Shown here one piece after another: positions 34,528 to 39,855 of a DNA stretch of 39,855 nucleotides. The stretch's first letter is position 1. Each line of letters starts with the position of its first letter. Origin of the DNA: Methyloglobulus sp. (GTDB lineage: Bacteria > Pseudomonadota > Gammaproteobacteria > Methylococcales > Methylomonadaceae); NCBI GenBank assembly GCA_013141505.1, contig JABFQX010000068.1, forward strand, positions 1 to 39,855, in the 5' to 3' direction. The translations under genes and the position numbers were made by a program. The notes under the pieces were generated by a model. The model made no database searches. It was not told where the DNA came from and saw nothing but the letters and a program-made list of their open reading frames with translations.

Positions 34528-35352
34528 TCAACCTGATGAACGCCGCCCCCTTGGGATCATCTGGAACAGTTTTTTAATATTTTGTTCGGTGATAAACGCC
34601 AAGAAAAAGAGCTGCAAGAAGTTCTCAGCGACGATGATATCCAAGCCAATTTTTTCAGGGACCAATTCCTTGCGGGTATCAAACAACTTGTCCCAAAATG
34701 CCAGAACGATGCCATAGTTGCTGTCATGCTCACTACGCAGGGTCGAGTGATGGGTGCGATGCAAATAAGGGGTAATTATATATTCCGACAACTGCTTTTC
34801 ATTGTCGAAGGTAATGTTGGAATGGTGGAAAAATATAAAAAACAATTGGATGGTTTCCATCGCAAGCACAAGGTAAGCATCAACCCCGATCAGGATAACA
34901 AACAAGCATTTATATAAGATTTCAAGAAACAGGTCAAAAACGTGAAACCGAAAGCCAGTGGATGTGTTAAAACTTTTGCCGCTGTGGTGTACTTTGTGGA
35001 ATCGCCACAGGAATTCGTATTTATGATTGGCAACGTGCCAAGCGTATATCGCCAAGTCATACAGTAAAAAGGCAAATACCCACTTAATGGGGTTATCCCC
35101 AATACCGCTCAACAGTCCGTGTGATGAAAATTGTTGCGCCACAAAAAACAGGGATGTGGCGCGGAGTACAGTCAGGATAATGTTATTGAACAGGAAGGTT
35201 GTGGTATTGGTGACAAAAGACTCCCTATCGATTTTATCGGTGAACCGCCGATAGGGCTTCAGCTTTTCGACGACCACCAAGGCAATGAACGCAAGAATGG
35301 CCAATCCAAACAATATTTGGCTGGGAAGCATGTTGGTCGTTTCGTTTTGCAT
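34528..35352 (-). CDS. Sterol desaturase / fatty acid hydroxylase family protein (second paralog)
   Basis: A 274-residue membrane protein with the histidine clusters HVANH, HKVHHSG, HHSN and HRTHHS in the same order and spacing as the protein at 5380-6408, and common blocks such as HEHDSNYG. It lacks most of the ~90-residue soluble tail of the other copy. Four membrane spans are likely. The ribosome site is excellent (AAAGGGAG). It follows an SRPBCC-domain gene by 62 bp; SRPBCC proteins bind hydrophobic ligands, so the pair could act on the same lipid or isoprenoid, which is inference. Confidence 0.85.
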   Translation of the reverse strand: MQNETTNMLPSQILFGLAILAFIALVVVEKLKPYRRFTDKIDRESFVTNTTTFLFNNIILTVLRATSLFFVAQQFSSHGLLSGIGDNPIKWVFAFLLYDLAIYAWHVANHKYEFLWRFHKVHHSGKSFNTSTGFRFHVFDLFLEILYKCLFVILIGVDAYLVLAMETIQLFFIFFHHSNITFDNEKQLSEYIITPYLHRTHHSTLRSEHDSNYGIVLAFWDKLFDTRKELVPEKIGLDIIVAENFLQLFFLAFITEQNIKKLFQMIPRGRRSSG

Positions 35353-35414
35353 GGGTTGTCTCCCTTTAGTCGAAGCAAGCGCCTATGTTGCCGAGCAGTT
35401 GGTTTTGGACTGGG

Positions 35415-35888
35415 TTATTTAGGTTCATCATTCATCAAATATTTAATGTTTTCCACGGTATTTTCAGCTCCTTCTTCGATGGCCGTGCGGATGAGCCTTT
35501 CAAACGGCCACATAAACGGTTCTAATCCTATAATTTCAAAGGAATATTCCAGCTCTGTCACATCCTGGCCTTCTTTGCCGGAAAACTGGTAGGTATGCCG
35601 AAAAGGTGCGCCTACACCAGTTAAGACCACTTTTTTGGCAGGTTCAAATTCCGACACTTCTAGGACTGACTCGACTTTCTGGTCTTCCTCAAGCCGTGTT
35701 TGCCGCGCTTTAGCTCCGACAAAGATACCTGATCCGGTCAGCGGTTTAAAATCCGAGACTTCCAGCGCCCATTTCGGGTAATTATCAAAAAACTTCTCCC
35801 CTACGAAGCGAAATACGTCTGTGACGGGCTTATTTATTTCGATGCAGGCCTTGCCTGCCACGGGTTGGGAAACGTCGAAATGCAACAT
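35415..35888 (-). CDS. SRPBCC (START/polyketide cyclase-like) domain protein
   Basis: A 157-residue soluble protein with the helix-grip pattern of the SRPBCC fold: N-terminal strand ACIEINKPVTDVFRFVGEKF, then NYPKWALEVSDFKPL, central strands (VESVLEVSEFEPAKKVVLTG, TYQFSGKEGQDVTELEYSFE) and a long C-terminal helix (RLIRTAIEEGAENTVENIKYL). The fold makes a deep pocket for hydrophobic ligands. I chose the ATG at 35888, preceded by a near-perfect AGGAGG at 8 nt spacing; 35906 would add six residues across that site. First gene ahead of the desaturase. Confidence 0.8.
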   Translation of the reverse strand: MLHFDVSQPVAGKACIEINKPVTDVFRFVGEKFFDNYPKWALEVSDFKPLTGSGIFVGAKARQTRLEEDQKVESVLEVSEFEPAKKVVLTGVGAPFRHTYQFSGKEGQDVTELEYSFEIIGLEPFMWPFERLIRTAIEEGAENTVENIKYLMNDEPK

Positions 35889-36154
35889 GACACGTCCTCC
35901 TGCCAAATAAATAACTGGCCTTTAAGTGGATTAAAGCGGCTGGCTGCTAAATTCAATTTATCCGCTTTAATAAAAACTCACAGGTTTGACAACAATATAA
36001 ATGACATGTTCCTAAGCAAAGATTGCTGATGTGGTTTTTGGTTTTGCAAAACGTGGTTAGTTTATTGGTTTAGCGAGAAATAATTTGAATTTTTGGCATT
36101 TACTGATTATGCAACGGGCAGTGCAGATATTGAACCAATCAATCGCCGAATGAG

Positions 36155-39100
36155 TTAGCGCAAATCCTTGGCTAACAGGCTGGTATTGCCGCCGATAGCG
36201 GCGGTATTGGTGGTGACGGTTTGTTCAATGGCAAAGCGGCGCAAATAGTCCGGGCCACCCGCTTTGGGGCCAGTGCCGGAAAGCCCCATGCCACCGAACG
36301 GCTGAACTCCGACCACAGCGCCTATCATGTTCCGGTTGACATAAATATTGCCGACTTTAACGCCCTGCTGGATAGCCTTGATGTTCGCATCAATACGGCT
36401 GTGGATTCCTAAGGTTAAGCCGTAGCCCGTTGCATTGACCTCATCAATAACCTGGTCTAGTTTGGCTGCATTGTAACGGATCAGGTGCAGTACAGGGCCG
36501 AACACTTCTTGGGTGAGCTGTGATAAGGTGTTTATTTCAACTAATGTGGGCGGGAAAAAACTACCATGCCGCAAGCTATCATCCAGTGTTAGTTGATAGA
36601 GCAGTTTCGCCTCTTGCTGCATCTGTTCCAGGTGGGCGTTTAATGGAATCAGCGCTGCCTTATCAATGACAGGGCCAATGTCGGTTTGGTAAACACCGGG
36701 ATTACCCATTGATAGTTCTTGCATTGCGCCTATCAGCATTGCTATGGCTTTATCGGCGATTTCCTGCTGTACAAACAACACGCGCAAGGCTGAACAACGT
36801 TGACCCGCGCTGTTGAACGCCGATACGATAACATCTTGAACTAGCTGTTCCAGTAATGCCGAGCTATCTGCAATCATGACATTCTGCCCTCCGGTCTCGG
36901 CAATCAGGGGCACGATAGCCTGATGATGCTGTGCTAACTGCCGATTGATGAATTGCGCAGTTTCCGTCGAGCCCGTGAAGGCAACACCGGCAACCCGTGG
37001 GTCTGGCAATAAATGTTGCCCAACCAAGCTGCCACTAGCGGGTAAATACTGCAAGACCGATTCGGGTATGCCCACTTGATGCAATAGTTCCACACAGCGC
37101 ATCGCGGTTAAAGCTGTTTGGCTAGCGGGTTTTGCGATGACGGCATTGCCTGCGGCTAGCGCCGCCGTTACTTGGCCGATGAAAATGGCAATCGGAAAAT
37201 TCCACGGACTAATACAAACAAAAACACCCCGACCGTAATAATAAAGTAGATTTTCCTCGCCAGTCACTCCTGGCAGTTTTTTGGGTGTGCTGAACAGTTC
37301 TAGCGCAGATTGTGCGTAATAGCGGCAATAATCCACGGCTTCCCTGACTTCTGCCAAGGCGTCTTTGATGGTGCGCCCGCCTTCGCGGATACATAAGGAA
37401 ACTAATTCCAGCCGATGTTGCTCGATAAGGTCGGCAGCTTTCATCAAGCAATCTGCACGGGTTGTTACAGGACTAAGTCGCCATTCGGCAAATGCTTGGG
37501 CAGCGAATTCTATCGCTTGTTCAATCGCTTTTTCGTCGGCATAGTTCACACTGCCGACTGTTAATCTGTTATCAGACGGATTATTGACTAGATGTTGTTC
37601 GTCGCAATGATGCCTACCATTAATTAAGGGGGCAGCCTGCCAGTGTTTATCTACTAGAGCGTTAAGGTTTTGCTGTAGCTGTTGTAATAAATCAAGGTCA
37701 GCCAGATTTAAGCCTTCAGAATTAAGTCGTTGCTCACCGAATAGTGACCTAGGTAAGGCAATTTTAGGCTTCTTTATTGATATTTTTACCCGTTCAACAG
37801 GGTCATAAACCAATTCCTCAACACTAATGTCAGCATTATCTATTTGATTGATAAAGGACGTATTGGCGCCGTTTTCCAGTAATCGCCTGACCAGATAAGG
37901 CAACAATTCATGATAATGGCCGACTGGTGCGTAAATACGGCAAGGGATTTGCCATCTTTGGGTTTCAATGATTTGAGCATATAGAGATTCTCCCATACCG
38001 TGCAGCCGCTGAAATTCATAACCAGGGTGCTGTTTACCGAGGTGATAGATAGCGGCCAGGGTATGGGCGTTATGGCTTGCGAACTGCGGATAAAACACGT
38101 CAGGCCGAGATAGCATCAGTTGTGAACATGACAGATACGATGCATCAGTCGCCGATTTATGCGTGAACACAGGATAATCGCTCAAACCATTTTCCTGTGC
38201 GCGTTTTATTTCGCTGTCCCAGTAGGCACCTTTAACCAAACGCAATGGGATTTTTTTATGTTGTTTTACAGCCAATGTGGCAAGCCAGCGGATAACAGAT
38301 AAAGCCCTTTTTTGGTAGGCCTGCACCGCCAAACCTAATCCTGACCAGCCGCTTAAATCAGGATGTATGAAAACGTTAGCAAAAATAGTCAGGGACATAT
38401 CCAGGCGTTCGGATTCTTCTGCATCGACAGTGATGGAAATATTGGCTGTACGCGCCTTCTGTACCAGCGCCAACAATTTATCGGTTAATTCCTTAACCGC
38501 CCGGACATGCTGCAAAGGCTCGTAGCGCGGACACAGTGCCGATAATTTAACCGAAATCCCAGGGTTGTCATATATATTGGTGGACGGGGCATGTTCAGCC
38601 AATGTTACTATTGCTGAAAGATAAGACTGGTAATATCGCTCCGCATCACCTGCTGTTAAAGCCGCTTCACCCAGCATATCGAAAGAATGGCGATAGGCAT
38701 TTTCTTGCTCACTACGCTCAATTGCTTGTTGTATAGACTCAGCGAACACAAACTGTTCAGCCAGGTAAGCCATAACCTGCTTTAGGGCTGTGCGAATGAG
38801 TGGCGCTCCGATGCGATTTAATAGTTGCCCGAAGATAGGAAACCAATGCTGATCAGTCAACAACACATGTTCTTCAAATTGACGGGTAAATAGCAGGGCT
38901 TGGCTGGACAGATTGACCAGAAATGAATCGCTGTGTCGCAGATGGTTTTGCCAGTCGGCACGGGTGAGTTTTTCCTGTAAAAACAGGTCTTGTGTAGAGC
39001 TGTCAGGTATACGCAGCAAGGCTTCGGCAATACCCATCAACACGATGCCTTCTTGGGAGTTGAGCTGATATTCCCGGAGGAATGCTTCGATTGGAGATTG

Positions 39101-39271
39101 CCGGTCTTTTTTTGCCCTGACCGCATTGACCAGCATTTTGGCACAATCACTCGCTATCACCGGATCATACGTACCCAGTTGGGACAATAATCCATCCACA
39201 ACTTCACGTTCGTCCGCCAAATAAGACCGGTTAATGACTGTCCGTAATTCGGTATCTGATTCAAGAGCCAT
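36155..39271 (-). CDS. putA: Bifunctional proline dehydrogenase / P5C dehydrogenase
   Basis: Oxidises proline to glutamate in two steps: FAD-dependent proline dehydrogenase, then NAD+-dependent glutamate-semialdehyde dehydrogenase with substrate channelling. The 1038-residue protein has the PRODH barrel (~residues 130-460) with GISVKLSALCPRYE, DAEESERLDMSL, RLVKGAYWDSEIKRAQ and RLHGMGE, then an ALDH domain (~530-1010) with AETGGQN and the catalytic cysteine C826 in NSAGQRCSALR. It lacks the N-terminal ribbon-helix-helix DNA-binding domain of E. coli PutA, so it is the enzyme-only form and cannot repress its own gene. Alone on its transcript, with ~145 bp upstream before the rraA-like pseudogene. 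Confidence 0.97.
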   Translation of the reverse strand: MALESDTELRTVINRSYLADEREVVDGLLSQLGTYDPVIASDCAKMLVNAVRAKKDRQSPIEAFLREYQLNSQEGIVLMGIAEALLRIPDSSTQDLFLQEKLTRADWQNHLRHSDSFLVNLSSQALLFTRQFEEHVLLTDQHWFPIFGQLLNRIGAPLIRTALKQVMAYLAEQFVFAESIQQAIERSEQENAYRHSFDMLGEAALTAGDAERYYQSYLSAIVTLAEHAPSTNIYDNPGISVKLSALCPRYEPLQHVRAVKELTDKLLALVQKARTANISITVDAEESERLDMSLTIFANVFIHPDLSGWSGLGLAVQAYQKRALSVIRWLATLAVKQHKKIPLRLVKGAYWDSEIKRAQENGLSDYPVFTHKSATDASYLSCSQLMLSRPDVFYPQFASHNAHTLAAIYHLGKQHPGYEFQRLHGMGESLYAQIIETQRWQIPCRIYAPVGHYHELLPYLVRRLLENGANTSFINQIDNADISVEELVYDPVERVKISIKKPKIALPRSLFGEQRLNSEGLNLADLDLLQQLQQNLNALVDKHWQAAPLINGRHHCDEQHLVNNPSDNRLTVGSVNYADEKAIEQAIEFAAQAFAEWRLSPVTTRADCLMKAADLIEQHRLELVSLCIREGGRTIKDALAEVREAVDYCRYYAQSALELFSTPKKLPGVTGEENLLYYYGRGVFVCISPWNFPIAIFIGQVTAALAAGNAVIAKPASQTALTAMRCVELLHQVGIPESVLQYLPASGSLVGQHLLPDPRVAGVAFTGSTETAQFINRQLAQHHQAIVPLIAETGGQNVMIADSSALLEQLVQDVIVSAFNSAGQRCSALRVLFVQQEIADKAIAMLIGAMQELSMGNPGVYQTDIGPVIDKAALIPLNAHLEQMQQEAKLLYQLTLDDSLRHGSFFPPTLVEINTLSQLTQEVFGPVLHLIRYNAAKLDQVIDEVNATGYGLTLGIHSRIDANIKAIQQGVKVGNIYVNRNMIGAVVGVQPFGGMGLSGTGPKAGGPDYLRRFAIEQTVTTNTAAIGGNTSLLAKDLR

Positions 39272-39433
39272 TACATGTACCTATTGCAAATCGAACTGAA
39301 GTTACGAAAGTCATTCTTTTTGAATCTCTCCTGTCAATCATAATCCGATAAGATACTTGCCTCCTAAAGGGAGAAGTTGGATTTTTAGGTCTTCACACTT
39401 CAGCAAATAAATTTTATGACAAAAAATAATTAG

Positions 39434-39708
39434 TTAGTCGCAGATATTTGCGATGAGTTCCTGATAAAATCATTGTCCTGCCCCAGATTTTTTATCCCTA
39501 CTGTAAAATTAAAAAGTGCCAGGGGAAAGTTGAAATTGTCTTGCTTGAAGAAGACAATCGGAAGCTGATTGAGTTGTTGGGCAACGAAGGTAACGGACGT
39601 ATCGTGGTCGTCCAATATCCCAAAAGGACATCGGCAATTTTTGGCGATCGACTTACCGAACGCGCAATGGAGCATCATTGGGGTAGTATGATAATCGATG
39701 GGGCAATC
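39434..39708 (+). pseudogene. RraA-like gene, frameshifted and truncated by an IS3-family element
   Basis: One frame reads VADICDEFLIKSL ... FFIPTVKLKSARGK (to about 39529); the next frame continues GKVEIVLLEEDNRKLIELLG, then NGRIVVVQYPKRTSAIFGDR and TERAMEHHWGSMIIDGAI to about 39708. Joined, this follows RraA (regulator of ribonuclease E activity A): ADLCDEF, SGxIxTVKxxEDNxLVxxLL, GRVLVVDGG and NGWxGxVVxGxIRD. A stop codon (39431) lies just before the first piece and the GGG of the DGGGS loop is replaced by QYPKR. Sequence similarity ends where the IS3 terminus begins. The RraA call rests on pattern matching by eye. Confidence 0.6.
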
Positions 39709-39716
39709 TGTGGTAG

Positions 39717-39854
39717 TCAAGTAATTTCGGACACATCAATCGGTTCTTTTGCTGCAAATTGCTGTTCATAAACCAAGGGTGCGACATTTCCCAAGGCAGG
39801 ATGTCGCCTGGCGCTGTTACAAAAGCCCACAATATAGCCTGTCACATCTTTAGT
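39717..39854 (-). pseudogene. C-terminal end of an IS3-family transposase (cut by window edge)
   Basis: The minus-strand frame, open at the window edge, reads TKDVTGYIVGFCNSARRHPA, then LGNVAPLVYEQQFAA and ends PIDVSEIT before a TGA at 39719-39717. The YIxxFYNxxRxHxxLGxxxPxxYE pattern is the C-terminal end of the IS3 OrfB integrase. The element end is probably TGTGGTAGTCAAG at 39709, giving the usual TG...CA terminus a few bases beyond the stop codon. The rest of the element lies outside the window, so intactness is unknown. Confidence 0.75.
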
Positions 39855-39855
39855 G

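Noticed and set aside
39430-39720. 96-codon minus-strand frame at the right end
   Set aside because: It is antisense to the rraA-like remnant and crosses the IS boundary; the plus-strand reading has the recognisable pattern.

Overview
The window looks like chromosomal DNA from a gammaproteobacterial methanotroph or methylotroph (Methylococcales-like). The main clue is a beta-ribofuranosylaminobenzene 5'-phosphate synthase gene, the entry enzyme of tetrahydromethanopterin synthesis, found in few bacteria outside methylotrophs. It sits with an archaeal-type nucleotidyltransferase and a HAD phosphatase. The taxonomic call is inference; no rRNA or methane oxidation gene is present here.

Layout. 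1-122: 3' end of an IS1595/ISXO2-type transposase. 191-3908 (minus): serine O-acetyltransferase, family 2A encapsulin shell, and a cysteine desulfurase with a ~200-residue cargo-loading extension. This is a complete sulfur nanocompartment operon. 4012-6408 (minus): a degenerate EAL-domain protein and a sterol-desaturase/fatty-acid-hydroxylase family protein, separated by a terminator and a palindromic repeat element. 6885-9191 (plus): membrane-anchored M28 peptidase. 9245-11417 (minus): zwf-pgl, the oxidative pentose phosphate/Entner-Doudoroff entry. 11580-14956 (minus): small zinc-ribbon membrane protein and pntAB. 15283-16359 (plus): exported seven-repeat HAF-type protein, with a perfect FNR/ANR-type box between it and pntA. 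16621-20900 (minus): DUF2339-DUF3999 membrane pair. 21196-24008 (plus): nucleotidyltransferase, HAD phosphatase and beta-RFAP synthase. 24086-24826: scar of two insertion sequences (IS110 tail joined to a decayed IS66 tnpA-tnpB).

The right-hand 15 kb is rich in amino acid breakdown. On the minus strand tdh-kbl-gcvT-gcvP (24941-31165) forms one apparent operon that would take threonine to glycine plus acetyl-CoA and then glycine to CO2, NH3 and methylene-THF (GcvH is not in the window). An arginase (plus) and an ornithine cyclodeaminase (minus) overlap tail to tail at 32695-32773; with the bifunctional PutA at 36155-39271 they would complete arginine to ornithine to proline to glutamate. Between them lie an SRPBCC protein, a second desaturase paralogous to the one at 5380-6408, and an unrecognised helical protein. 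The window ends in an rraA-like pseudogene cut by an IS3-family element.

Three palindromic elements of about 130 bp (two of one family in opposite orientation, one of another), plus IS remnants at both ends and in the middle, mark places where this chromosome has been rearranged. The encapsulin operon is the most notable system. Its type is already described in the literature, but the tandem motif in its cargo domain, the adjoining degenerate EAL gene and a motif shared between two upstream regions deserve a closer look.
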